Part shown: positions 42,135 through 50,510 of the stretch, piece after piece
Numbering within the stretch: the stretch's first letter is position 1
Layout: the number at the start of each line of letters is the position of its first letter
Source of the DNA: Sphaerisporangium sp. TRM90804
GTDB lineage: Bacteria > Actinomycetota > Actinomycetes > Streptosporangiales > Streptosporangiaceae
Length of the DNA: 64,000 nucleotides
Assembly (NCBI RefSeq): GCF_029846175.1
Contig: NZ_JARWAC010000004.1
Span: 124,001 to 188,000 of the forward strand
Reading direction: 5' to 3'
The notes under the pieces: generated by a model
What the model was told of the DNA's origin: nothing
Database searches by the model: none
The model's input: only the letters and a program-made list of their open reading frames with translations
Translations under genes and position numbers: made by a program

Positions 42135-42872
42135 TCAGGAGGACGGCGTGGCGCTCGGGGCCGCCTCGCTCGCCGCGGGGGTCGCCTCGCCGCTGGGCGC
42201 CGGGGTGGCCGCGCCGCTGGGGGCCGCCGACGGCGGCGTCGCGGGCAGCGGGTTCGCCGCGGCGGGCGCGTCGGTGCTGCCCCGGCCGGTGCACGTGGCG
42301 CCGTACTCCGGAGTGGTGGTGGGGTTCTGCTTGTACTTGGTGATGTACCTGGGCAGACGGGGGTCGTCGGGGCCCGTCAGCAGGAGCTGGTTGTTCCAGG
42401 AGCTGACCGCGACCGGGGCGGCGAGGTTCGGGAACGGGCTCAGCAGGATGTAGTCGCCGGTGACGAGCGCCTTGAGCTTGTCGATGCCGGCCTGCGGCAG
42501 GTCGGGGCGGTAGGTGATCCAGACCGCGCCGTGCTCCATGGAGTGGACGGCGTTCTCGCTGTTGATCGGCTCCAGGTAGACGCCGCACTGCTGCCAGGTG
42601 GGGTTGTGCTCGCCGCCGACGGGCGGGTTCTCCTTGTAGGAGACCTTCACCTGGGTGTGCTGCGAGGCCTCGTACTTGAACGTCTTCACCCCGTCGAGCG
42701 ACGACTGCGACCGCTCGTTGATCACGTAGACGCCGACGATGCCCACCAGGAGGACGATGACAAACGCGCCGGCTCCCCACATGAGCATCGCGGTGCGACG
42801 CTCCTTGCGCTTCTGGGCCGCTTGAAGCTTGGCGAGCTGCTCCCGCCGCGCTTGCGTCCTCTCCTTGACCAT
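42135..42872 (-). CDS. DUF3105 membrane-anchored protein
   Basis: A 245-residue protein with a basic N-terminus, a membrane helix (LMWGAGAFVIVLLVGIVGVY) and an extracytoplasmic DUF3105 domain (NPPVGGEHNPTWQQCGVYLE, AVHSMEHGAVWITYRPDL, VSSWNNQLLLTGPDD). The domain has conserved His, Cys and Met residues that could bind a metal such as copper. The C-terminal ~50 residues are a Pro/Ala/Ser-rich tail. GGAGG precedes the ATG. It is divergent from a DUF305 gene, a pairing common in actinomycetes. Confidence 0.9.
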   Translation of the reverse strand: MVKERTQARREQLAKLQAAQKRKERRTAMLMWGAGAFVIVLLVGIVGVYVINERSQSSLDGVKTFKYEASQHTQVKVSYKENPPVGGEHNPTWQQCGVYLEPINSENAVHSMEHGAVWITYRPDLPQAGIDKLKALVTGDYILLSPFPNLAAPVAVSSWNNQLLLTGPDDPRLPRYITKYKQNPTTTPEYGATCTGRGSTDAPAAANPLPATPPSAAPSGAATPAPSGEATPAASEAAPSATPSS

Positions 42873-42928
42873 CGGTCCTCCAACACCTGTCCACGCCGGT
42901 GGATGCTTATGCCGCCAGTCTTATGTGG

Positions 42929-42983
42929 AGGATAGTGGGTGAGTAATAACGTTTGCGTTTAACGCCCTGCAACTCACTATCCT
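42929..42983. promoter_or_regulatory. Divergent promoter region with paired TATCCT boxes
   Basis: TATCCT occurs on the plus strand at 42978-42983 and on the minus strand at 42934-42929, each preceded by a CAC and facing its own gene. An AT-rich segment with repeated CGTTT lies between. Both boxes fit a TANNNT -10 element. Confidence 0.45.
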
Positions 42984-42991
42984 GGCGGCCG

Positions 42992-43621
42992 ATGAGCACC
43001 TCACGAACGCGACTGATCGTGGTCGCCCTGATCTCCTGTCTGGCGACGGCGGTCGTCATGCTGCTGGTCACCTCGGCCTCGGCTCCCCCGGGAGACGCCT
43101 CGCCGGAGGCGGGTTTCTCCCGCGACATGGCGGTGCACCACGCGCAGGCGGTGGAGATGAGCTTCGCGGTGCGCGACGCCAGCACCGACGAGCGCGTCCG
43201 CACGCTGGCCTACGACATCATCACCACCCAGACCGCCCAGCGTGGAATTTTCATGGGGTGGCTCCAGCAGTGGGAGCTCACCCAGGCCGGCACGCGTCCC
43301 TCGATGGCGTGGATGGCGGGCCACGGCCACGGCCGGGCCGCGCCGGCCGGCGGGAGGATGCCGGGCATGGCGACGGACGAGGAGATGGACCGGCTGGAGG
43401 CGGCACGTGGCAAGGACGCCGAGATCCTGTTCTTCCAGCTCATGATCCGCCACCACGAGGGCGGCGTGCAGATGGCGGAGGCGCTGCTGACGCTGTCGAG
43501 CCGCGACGAGGTGCGCACGATGGCGCGCCACATCGTGCAGTCGCAGAGCGGCGAGATCAAGTTCATGACCGAGCTGCTGAAGGCCCGCGGCGGGCAGCCC
43601 TACCCGTCGATCCTCAAGTAG
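42992..43621 (+). CDS. DUF305 secreted or membrane-anchored protein
   Basis: A 209-residue protein. The N-terminal hydrophobic helix (LIVVALISCLATAVVMLLVT) is a signal or anchor. DUF305 is recognised by the two His pairs in FSRDMAVHHAQAVEMS and QLMIRHHEGGVQMAEALLTL, plus Met-rich spacing (MAWMAGHGHG, GRMPGMATDEEMDRL). The His/Met content suggests copper binding on a four-helix bundle. The ATG at 42992 is preferred because it starts right before the signal helix. Confidence 0.9.
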   Translation: MSTSRTRLIVVALISCLATAVVMLLVTSASAPPGDASPEAGFSRDMAVHHAQAVEMSFAVRDASTDERVRTLAYDIITTQTAQRGIFMGWLQQWELTQAGTRPSMAWMAGHGHGRAAPAGGRMPGMATDEEMDRLEAARGKDAEILFFQLMIRHHEGGVQMAEALLTLSSRDEVRTMARHIVQSQSGEIKFMTELLKARGGQPYPSILK

Positions 43622-43626
43622 GACAC

Positions 43627-43652
43627 CGGGCCGGGCTCGGTGGCCCGGCCCG
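43627..43652. terminator. Bidirectional hairpin terminator
   Basis: CGGGCCGGGC (43627-43636) pairs with GCCCGGCCCG (43643-43652) around a 6-base loop, between the convergent DUF305 and aldolase genes. Confidence 0.75.
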
Positions 43653-43664
43653 TTCCTGCGGCCC

Positions 43665-44744
43665 TCAGCCCTCGCGTCCGGGAGGCCCGGAGGCCATCTC
43701 CTCGGCGAGGGCGGCGGCGAAGGCGTCGACGTCCGCCTCGGTGGTGTCGAAGGCGGTCATCCAGCGGACCTCGCCCGTGGTCTCGTCCCAGGTGTAGAAC
43801 CGGAAGCGCTTGCGCAGGCGGTCGGCGGCGTCGGGCGGCAGGACGGCGAAGACGGCGTTGGCCTCCACCGGGCGCGAGACGGTGACGCCGGGCACCTCGC
43901 TCACGGCCCGCGCCAGGCGCGCGGCCATGGCGTTGGCGTTGCGGGCGTTGCGCAGCCACAGGTCGCCGGCGAGCAGCGCCTCGAACTGCGCCGAGACGAA
44001 GCGCATCTTGGAGGCGAGCTGCATCGAGCTCTTGCGCAGGTAGATCACGCCGCGGGCGGCGCCGGGGTTCAGCACGACGACGGCCTCACCGAACATCAGC
44101 CCGTGCTTGGTGCCGCCGAAGCTGAGGACGTCGACGCCGGCGTCGGTGGTCAGGGCGCGCAGCGGCACGCCGAGGGCGGCGGCGGCGATGGTCAGGCGCG
44201 AGCCGTCCATGTGCAGCAGCATGCCCAGGCCGTGGCAGTGGGCGGCGACGGCCGCGATCTCGCCGGGCGTGTAGAGCGTGCCCAGCTCGGTGCTCTGCGA
44301 GATCGACACGACCTTGGGCTGGGCCCGGTGCTCGTCGCCGAACCCCCACGCCTCCGCGCCGACCAGCTCGGGGGTGAGCTTGCCGTCGGGCGTGGGCACG
44401 CTCCAGAGCTTCAGGCCGGCGGCCTGCTCGGGGGCGCCCCCCTCGTCGACGTGGATGTGCGCGGTCCGCGCGCAGACCACGGCCTCCCACGGTGCGGTCA
44501 TGGCGCGCAGGCCGACGACGTTGGCGCCGGTGCCGTTGAACACCGGCCACACCTCGGCCTGGGGGCCGAAGTGCCGCCGGAACACCTCGCGAACCGCCTC
44601 GGTGTAGACGTCGCCGCCGTAGGCGACCTGGTGGCCGCCGTTGGCCTGGGCCAGCGCCCGCATGATCTCCGGGTGGACGCCCGCGTAGTTGTCGCTGGCG
44701 AACGAGCGCGCCTCGGGGTCGTGACGGCGTCGCGCGTCGGTCAC
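43665..44744 (-). CDS. Threonine aldolase-family PLP enzyme
   Basis: A 359-residue fold-type I PLP enzyme. Family features are SFASDNYAGVHPEIMRALAQ at the N-terminus, VFNGTGANVVGLRAM, HIHVDEGGAPE, LHMDGSRLTIAAAAL and the PLP Lys in SFGGTKHGLMFGEAVV. It would cleave beta-hydroxy amino acids such as threonine to glycine and an aldehyde. The GTG at 44744 overlaps the SDR stop in a GTGA; residues upstream of it in the open frame are not family-like. It is the third gene of the DUF6421 operon. Confidence 0.88.
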   Translation of the reverse strand: MTDARRRHDPEARSFASDNYAGVHPEIMRALAQANGGHQVAYGGDVYTEAVREVFRRHFGPQAEVWPVFNGTGANVVGLRAMTAPWEAVVCARTAHIHVDEGGAPEQAAGLKLWSVPTPDGKLTPELVGAEAWGFGDEHRAQPKVVSISQSTELGTLYTPGEIAAVAAHCHGLGMLLHMDGSRLTIAAAALGVPLRALTTDAGVDVLSFGGTKHGLMFGEAVVVLNPGAARGVIYLRKSSMQLASKMRFVSAQFEALLAGDLWLRNARNANAMAARLARAVSEVPGVTVSRPVEANAVFAVLPPDAADRLRKRFRFYTWDETTGEVRWMTAFDTTEADVDAFAAALAEEMASGPPGREG

Positions 44745-45394
44745 GTGCTCAGGTCCAGCCGTGTGCCGTTGAGCTCCTCGGCGGGGCGGTCCCACAGGCC
44801 GGCGACGACCTCGGCGAGGTCGTTCACGTCGGTGTAGCCGGGGAACCGGCGGTCGGGGGCGGCCTCACGCATGGCGTCGTCGACCAGGGCCTTGATCACC
44901 AGGATCGTGGCCGCTCCGCGCGTGCCGCGCAGCGCGTCGGCGAGCGCGAGCGTCCAGGCCTCGGCGGCGGCCTTGGCGGCGGCGTAGGCGGCGCCGCCCT
45001 GCGTCGGCTGCTGGGCGGCCTTGGCCGACACGATCGCGAACCGGCCGGCGTCGCCGCGGCGCAGCGCGGGCTCGAAGGCGAGCGAGACGTTCTGCAGGGT
45101 GCGGATCAGCAGCTCGTGCAGGACGTCCCAGTCGGCGAGGTCGGTGTCGGCGAAGGTCTTGGACCCGCGCCAGCCGCCCACGAGGTGGATCACCCCGTCG
45201 ACCCGGCCGTGCTCGTCCTCGACCGCGCGGGCCAGTGCCCGCGTGGCGGCGGCGTCGGCGAGGTCGACGGCGGTCACGCCGTCCCCGGCGTGCCGGCCGA
45301 GGCCGATCACCGTGTCGCCGCGCGCGGCCAGGCGCCTGGAGACGGCCCGCCCCGCGGGCCCTCCGGCCCCGGCGACGATGACAACCCTGCTCAT
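44741..45394 (-). CDS. Short-chain dehydrogenase/reductase
   Basis: A 217-residue SDR. The Rossmann start is VVIVAGAGGPAGRAVSRRLA, with GVIHLVGGW in place of NNAG, the catalytic Ser in AIVSAKAA and the Tyr/Lys pair in AAYAAAKAA. The short length is near the lower end for the family. The substrate is unknown. It starts 31 bases after the DUF6421 gene and is coupled to the aldolase gene, suggesting a shared pathway around an amino-acid-derived aldehyde. Confidence 0.88.
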   Translation of the reverse strand: MSRVVIVAGAGGPAGRAVSRRLAARGDTVIGLGRHAGDGVTAVDLADAAATRALARAVEDEHGRVDGVIHLVGGWRGSKTFADTDLADWDVLHELLIRTLQNVSLAFEPALRRGDAGRFAIVSAKAAQQPTQGGAAYAAAKAAAEAWTLALADALRGTRGAATILVIKALVDDAMREAAPDRRFPGYTDVNDLAEVVAGLWDRPAEELNGTRLDLST

Positions 45395-45425
45395 CGCACC
45401 TTCTCCGTTCCCACGGCCGCGCCGG

Positions 45426-47486
45426 TCACGCGCGGATTCCCCTCGTGGCCTCGATCACGCCGGACAGCTTACGGCGCAGGGCCTCGTAGAACATGCTCAG
45501 GGGGAACTCGTCCGGCAGGACGGCGTCCACCACGGCCTTGGGAAAGCCGTCGACCGGCAGCGCCTCGACGCCGCGCGCCCACACCGAGGCCGGGTGCGGC
45601 GCCACGTACGCCGCCACGAGCTGGTGGGCGGCGAGCCAGTGGGCCAGCTTGGAGCGGTCGATGCCGTCGCGGTAGAGCTTCTCGACCTCCCCGCGCAGGT
45701 CGGCGACGCAGCCGGCGACCCTGTCCCAGTCGATCGCGAGCCGGTTGTCGGTCCACCGGACGACGTCGTTGCGGTGCAGATAGGCGAACAGGAGCTGGCC
45801 GCCGAGCCCGTCGTAGTTGCGCACCCGCTCGCCGGTGACCGGGAAGCGGAACAGGCGGTCGAACAGGATGGCGTACTGCACGTACCGGGCGTGCGGCACG
45901 CCCTCGCCCTCCAGCGTGACGGCCTCGCAGAAGGCGGTGAGGTCGCAGCGCAGCTCCTCCAGGGAGTAGAGCCAGTACGGCATGCGCTGCTTGATCATGA
46001 ACGGGTCGAAGGGCAGGTCGCCGTGGCTGTGGGTGCGGTCGTGCACCAGGTCCCACAGCACGAACGTGTCCTGCGCGAGGTCCTGGCTCTCCAGCAGCCG
46101 GGAGGCGTCCGGCGGGAGGGCGAGCTTCAGGGTCTCGGCGGCGGCGCGGCTGACGGCGCGGAAGCGGGCGGCCTCGCGGTCGCAGAAGATGCCGCCCCAG
46201 GTGAACCGGGCCGGGGCCTGCCGCACCGCGACGGTCTCGGGGAACAGCACGGCGGAGTTGGTGTCGTACCCGGCGGTGAAGTCGACGAACTCGATGGGGA
46301 CGAACATGGCGTTGTCGTAGCGCTCGCGCTCCAGCGCGGCCAGCCACTCGGGCCAGACGGTGCGGATCCAGACCGCTTCGAGGTTGCGGTTGGGGTTGCC
46401 GTTCTGGGTGTACATCGGGAAGACGACCAGGTGCTCAAGGCCGTCGGCCCGCTGGGTGTCGGGGTGGAAGGCGTCCAGCGAGGCCCCGAAGTCGGGCACG
46501 CCCAAGCCGCCGTCCCGCCAGGCGCGCAGGTCGGCCACGACGGCGTCGAGGTAGGCGGCGTCGTGCGGGAAGAGCGGCGCCAGCCTCTGGACGCCGGCCA
46601 CGACCTCGTCGACGATCGGCGCCGCGGCGGCGGCGTCCTCGATCGACCCGTCCTTGGCCGTGAGCGGCCGCAGCAGCTCGACGGCGTCCTTGAGCCGGTC
46701 GAAGCCCTCGTCGGCCCTGCGCGTCCGGTCGGAGCCCGCGGGGACGCGGGCGGCCCAGGTGAGGACGTTGCCCCAGAGGCGTTCGTGCCGCAGGTCGCCG
46801 ATGGAGTCGTCGCCGAACAGGTCGGAGTCGGCGAACACGACGACCCGGCCCAGGCCGTGGCGCAGGGCCACCGCGAGGGCGCGGCCGGGCAGGTCGGCGG
46901 TGGGCGAGGTCTGGAACAGGACGGTCGCGCCGGGTGGCGGGTTCAGGACGCCGGCGCGGTAGAAGCACGCCTCGCGCGCGCCCGCCGTGAGGTCGTCCCC
47001 GGCCGAGGGGACGGGCACGCCCAGCACCCACGCGGCCACGCCGTTGTAGCGGCTGACCGGGTCGTGGACGGTGGCGTGCTCGACGCCGACCCCGAACCTG
47101 GCGAGCAGCTCGTCCAGGTTGTTGCCGTACTTCTCCTGCTCGCACTCGGCGAGCACGACCAGGCCGCCGCCCGCGGCGACGTACTCCTCGATCGCGTCCA
47201 TCTCCTCGACGGGCAGCGCGGGGCTTCCGTGCCCGGTCGTGCGCTCCCAGCGCTCGCCCGAGGGGTGCGCGATGACGAAGGCGTCGTGGGCGTTGAGCAG
47301 GGAGAGGGTGACCGCGCCCTCGGTGTGGGCGGCCACGGAGTGCCCGAGCCGCCGCAGCGCGTCGGCCGCGCGCGTGTAGCTGTTGTCGTCGGGGTGCGCC
47401 GGGTTGATCCTCTCCGCGACCTCACGGCGGATCGTCCAGGACTCGTTGTGCGCCTCGTCGAACAGCACCCGCGGGAAAGCCCTCAT
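45426..47486 (-). CDS. DUF6421-family protein
   Basis: A 686-residue protein. The N-terminal ~250 residues look like a class I glutamine-amidotransferase-like fold (RVLFDEAHNESWTIRREVAE, VAAGGGLVVLAECEQEKYGN, GRVVVFADSDLFGDDSI). The C-terminal ~430 residues match the actinobacterial DUF6421 family (VWIRTVWPEWLAALERERYD, FVLWDLVHDRTHSHGDLPFD, MPYWLYSLEELRCDLTAFCE); the HDRTHSHGD stretch suggests a metal site. It is the first gene of a three-gene operon with an SDR and a threonine-aldolase homologue. I know no established function. Confidence 0.85.
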   Translation of the reverse strand: MRAFPRVLFDEAHNESWTIRREVAERINPAHPDDNSYTRAADALRRLGHSVAAHTEGAVTLSLLNAHDAFVIAHPSGERWERTTGHGSPALPVEEMDAIEEYVAAGGGLVVLAECEQEKYGNNLDELLARFGVGVEHATVHDPVSRYNGVAAWVLGVPVPSAGDDLTAGAREACFYRAGVLNPPPGATVLFQTSPTADLPGRALAVALRHGLGRVVVFADSDLFGDDSIGDLRHERLWGNVLTWAARVPAGSDRTRRADEGFDRLKDAVELLRPLTAKDGSIEDAAAAAPIVDEVVAGVQRLAPLFPHDAAYLDAVVADLRAWRDGGLGVPDFGASLDAFHPDTQRADGLEHLVVFPMYTQNGNPNRNLEAVWIRTVWPEWLAALERERYDNAMFVPIEFVDFTAGYDTNSAVLFPETVAVRQAPARFTWGGIFCDREAARFRAVSRAAAETLKLALPPDASRLLESQDLAQDTFVLWDLVHDRTHSHGDLPFDPFMIKQRMPYWLYSLEELRCDLTAFCEAVTLEGEGVPHARYVQYAILFDRLFRFPVTGERVRNYDGLGGQLLFAYLHRNDVVRWTDNRLAIDWDRVAGCVADLRGEVEKLYRDGIDRSKLAHWLAAHQLVAAYVAPHPASVWARGVEALPVDGFPKAVVDAVLPDEFPLSMFYEALRRKLSGVIEATRGIRA

Positions 47487-47530
47487 CCTTTACCCCCTCA
47501 ACACACGAAAATCTACGGTTGGTCCGTTCT

Positions 47531-47547
47531 ATATACGGAAAATATAC
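47531..47547. promoter_or_regulatory. ATATAC direct repeat upstream of the DUF6421 operon
   Basis: ATATAC-GGAAA-ATATAC: two copies 11 bases apart (one helical turn), 45-61 bases upstream of the DUF6421 start, in an AT island inside a very GC-rich region. Likely promoter or activator site. Confidence 0.5.
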
Positions 47548-47766
47548 ACAGTATCCAGCCAAACCCGGGAAGCCCCCAGCGGCACGCGACCTACGGGCCG
47601 GGGTACACCCCCCGGCCATACGGGCCCCCGACTCCCCCCGGGCACAGCGCCCCCTCCCACCCCGCCCGGCCAACTCCCCCCGCCCGCGGCTTCTCGCGGC
47701 CGCCCCTCCGGCGGCGGACGGGGGCGCCGATACGCTTCCCCTCGACCCCCGTTCCGAGGAGATTGC

Positions 47767-48453
47767 ATGCTGTCGCTGAGCCACCGGGTGGAGGGCGGGG
47801 AGCGGCTGGCGTCGCTGCTGTGGGAGTTCGGCCCCGGGTGGCGGATGATCTCCTCGGCGCTGCTGGGCGGCGGCACGGGGACGGCCGGGTGGGTGCTCAA
47901 CGCGCAGGTGCGGGGCGGTTACGCCCGCATGGACCCCGCTGACCACCTGCGCGAGCTGGCTCCGGATGGGCCTGGGGTCGGCATGATGACGGCCGCCCCG
48001 GTCGCGCGCTACAACCGCGCCCACGACCGGGGAGTGGACGCCGTCGCCACGGTCGGCCTCGGGCTGCCGACCTGGGCCGCCGAACCGGAACCCGAACCCG
48101 CCTCGCTGATCCCGCCGCCCTCGCCGCCCGCCCCGGGAACGGTCAACATCATCGTGGCCGTCCCCGTGGCGGTGAGCGACGCCGCCCTGGTCAACCTGGT
48201 CATGACCGTGACCGAGGCCAAGACCCAGGCCCTGATCGAGGCCGGTTACGCCTGCACCGGCACGGCCTCGGACGCCGTCTGCGTCGCCGTGCGCGCCCAG
48301 GGCCCCGAGGAGCCGTTCGGCGGCCCGAGGTCCACCTGGGGCGCCCGGGCCGCTCGCGCCGTCCACGCGGCCGTCCTTGAGGGCGCCCACGCCTGGCGCC
48401 GCGCCCCCGAGACCCGGCCGGCCGCCGAGGCAGACTCCACTGGCCTCACCTGA
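47767..48453 (+). CDS. cbiZ: Adenosylcobinamide amidohydrolase
   Basis: A 228-residue CbiZ protein. Family stretches are MISSALLGGGTGTAGWVLNA near the N-terminus, a GVDAVATVGLGLPTWAA block and PGTVNIIVAVPVAVSDAALV with NLVMTVTEAKTQALIEAGY. CbiZ removes the aminopropanol side chain of cobinamides so that they can be rebuilt into cobalamin. The neighbouring btuFCD transporter with a cobalamin riboswitch supports this assignment. GAGGAG lies before the ATG. No riboswitch was seen directly upstream of this gene. Confidence 0.9.
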   Translation: MLSLSHRVEGGERLASLLWEFGPGWRMISSALLGGGTGTAGWVLNAQVRGGYARMDPADHLRELAPDGPGVGMMTAAPVARYNRAHDRGVDAVATVGLGLPTWAAEPEPEPASLIPPPSPPAPGTVNIIVAVPVAVSDAALVNLVMTVTEAKTQALIEAGYACTGTASDAVCVAVRAQGPEEPFGGPRSTWGARAARAVHAAVLEGAHAWRRAPETRPAAEADSTGLT

Positions 48454-48585
48454 GGCTGTCCAGGCCCGCCCCCTGGCCCGCGCCCCGCGACAAGGTCCGG
48501 CCGCGCCGCCTCGACCTCGCGCCGCCCCTCACAGGCCCGGCCTTCTCGACCCGCCGCGGCCGGAGGCGATGGGCCCGCCGCTCTC

Positions 48586-48670
48586 GCGCGACGGTGAATG
48601 GGCGTACTCGGCGAGGGTCGCCTCAAGAAAGCTGCGCCGAGGCACCATTTCTGGGACGGCGGCCGGTTGA
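48586..48670 (+). repeat. Short dispersed repeat, copy A
   Basis: About 85 bases sharing blocks GCGCGACGGT, GGCGAGGGTCGCCT, GCGCCGAGG and CGGTTG-N-TCG, in the same order, with copy B at 52037-52125. It lies between cbiZ and btuD, just downstream of the btuFCD operon. Confidence 0.65.
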
Positions 48671-48685
48671 TCGAGGGCTGAGCTC

Positions 48686-49483
48686 TCAGACGGGTGGGGT
48701 GGGGCGGATGAGGTTGACGAGGGGGCGGCCGGTGGGGTCTTCGGTGACGCGGACGCGGGCGCCGAAGTGCCGGGCCAGGAGCGGCTCGGTGAGGACCTCG
48801 CGGACGGGGCCGGAGGCGACGGTGCGGCCGTCGGCGATGAGCAGCATCGAGTCGGCGTACTGGCCGGCCAGGCCGAGGTCGTGGATGGTGGTCACCACCG
48901 TGAGGCCGTCGGCGAGGCGCAGCCGGTCGACCAGCTCCAGCACCTGCTGCTGGTGGCCGAGGTCCAGGGCGGTGGTGGGCTCGTCCAGCAGCAGGACGGG
49001 CGCCTGCTGGACGAGCGCGCGGGCGAGCACGACCCGCTGGCGCTCGCCGCCCGACAGCCGGCCCAGGGTGCGGCCCGCCAGCTCGGCGAGGTCGAGGCGC
49101 TCCAGCACGGCCCCGGTGACCTCGCGGTCGTGGCGGCTCTCCCTGCCGAGGTGGGAGATGTACGGCGTGCGGCCGAGCAGGGTGTACTCGAAGACGGTGA
49201 GGCTCGCCGGCATCAGCGGCGTCTGCGGGGCGTAGGCCATCAGCCTGGCCCGCCGGCGCGGCTTCAGCGTGCGCGCGGGCACGCCGCCGACCAGCACCTC
49301 TCCCTCGCTCTCCAGCAGGCCCATCATGGCCCGCAGCAGCGTGGACTTGCCCGCCCCGTTGGGGCCGACGACCGCCAGCCACTCACCGCCCGACGCCGAC
49401 AGCCCGACCCCGGCCAGCACCGGCCGCCGGTCGAGGGCCACGCACAGATCCCGGACCTCGACCGTCGTGCCCGCCGCGCTCAC
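48686..49483 (-). CDS. btuD: Vitamin B12/corrinoid ABC transporter ATP-binding protein
   Basis: A 265-residue ABC ATPase. Walker A is GPNGAGKSTLL, the signature motif LSGGERQRVVLARALVQ, Walker B VLLLDEPTTALD and the switch His is in TTIHDLGLAGQ. It belongs to the FecE/BtuD-type importers. The GTG at 49483 overlaps the permease stop in a GTGA. The riboswitch at the head of the operon and cbiZ next door point to corrinoids rather than siderophores. Confidence 0.88.
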   Translation of the reverse strand: MSAAGTTVEVRDLCVALDRRPVLAGVGLSASGGEWLAVVGPNGAGKSTLLRAMMGLLESEGEVLVGGVPARTLKPRRRARLMAYAPQTPLMPASLTVFEYTLLGRTPYISHLGRESRHDREVTGAVLERLDLAELAGRTLGRLSGGERQRVVLARALVQQAPVLLLDEPTTALDLGHQQQVLELVDRLRLADGLTVVTTIHDLGLAGQYADSMLLIADGRTVASGPVREVLTEPLLARHFGARVRVTEDPTGRPLVNLIRPTPPV

Positions 49484-50475
49484 GGCTCCACCGCGCGGGT
49501 GGCGCGCAGGACGCCGACGAAGAACGGGGCGCCGATGAAGGCGGTGACCACGCCGATGGGCAGTTCGGCGGGGGCGAGCACGGTGCGGGCGACCATGTCG
49601 GCCAGGACGAGGAACGCCGCCCCGCCGATCAGGGACAGCGGCAGCACCACCCGGTAGGAGCCGCCCGCGAGCCGGCGCGCGATGTGCGGGACGACGATGC
49701 CCACGAACCCGATGAGGCCGCTGACCGCCACGGCGGAGGCCGTGGCCAGGGAGGCGGCGCACAGGATGACCAGACGGACGCGGGCCGCGCTGACGCCCAG
49801 GCTGGTGGCCTCGTCGTCGCCGACCGACAGCACGTCGAGCAGCCGGCCGTGGGCGAGCATCACGCCGATCGACACCAGGGCGTAAGGCGCGATCAGCCAC
49901 ACCTGCGACCAGTCGCCGCCGATGCCGCCGAGGATCCAGGCGTAGATGCGCTGGAGCTGCTCGACCCGGATCTGCTGGACGAACGCCTGCAACGCGGACA
50001 GGAACGAGGCGACCGCCACCCCGGCCAGCACCAGTGTGGCCGTGCCGCCGCCGCGCCCCGCCGTGTTGCCCAGCCCGTACGCCAGCATGACCCCGCCGAC
50101 GGCGCCCGCGAAGGCGGCCAGCGGCACCAGGCCGTCCGCCTGCACCAGCACGATCACCAGCGTGGCGGTGAACCCGGCTCCGGCGGCGGCGCCCAGCAGG
50201 TAGGGGTCGGCCAGCGGGTTGCGGAACACACCCTGGTAGCCCGCGCCCGCCAGCGCCAGCAGGCCGCCGACGATCGCGGCCAGCACGACCCGGGGCATCC
50301 TGAGCTGGTAGAGCAGCCCCTGCTCCACGGGCGACAGCCCCGAGTCGACCGAGACGAACGGCAGCAGGTCGGCCAGTTCCAGCACGACGCCCTTGGCCGG
50401 GATGCCCGCCGCCCCGGTCATCAGGCCGGCGAGCACGCAGACGAGCAGGACGGCGAGCGCGACGGCGAGCGCCAC
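49480..50475 (-). CDS. btuC: Vitamin B12/corrinoid ABC transporter permease
   Basis: A 331-residue FecCD/BtuC-family permease with about ten hydrophobic helices. Family motifs are LRMPRVVLAAIVGGLLALAG, GVFRNPLADPYLLGAAAGAG, LVLAGVAVASFLSALQAFVQ and GLIGFVGIVVPHIARRLAG. The start is uncertain: GTG 50475 has a GAGG nine bases upstream and gives the usual length, while an in-frame CTG at 50514 overlapping the btuF stop would add 13 residues. Confidence 0.88.
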   Translation of the reverse strand: MALAVALAVLLVCVLAGLMTGAAGIPAKGVVLELADLLPFVSVDSGLSPVEQGLLYQLRMPRVVLAAIVGGLLALAGAGYQGVFRNPLADPYLLGAAAGAGFTATLVIVLVQADGLVPLAAFAGAVGGVMLAYGLGNTAGRGGGTATLVLAGVAVASFLSALQAFVQQIRVEQLQRIYAWILGGIGGDWSQVWLIAPYALVSIGVMLAHGRLLDVLSVGDDEATSLGVSAARVRLVILCAASLATASAVAVSGLIGFVGIVVPHIARRLAGGSYRVVLPLSLIGGAAFLVLADMVARTVLAPAELPIGVVTAFIGAPFFVGVLRATRAVEP

Positions 50476-50510
50476 CGGGCGTGACCTCGCCGCGCGCGCC
50501 GCCTCTGGTC

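Noticed and set aside
47548-47766. Second cobalamin riboswitch upstream of cbiZ
   Set aside because: Neither the B12 box nor the GCTGTCCCGCAACTGT-type core is present on the plus strand.
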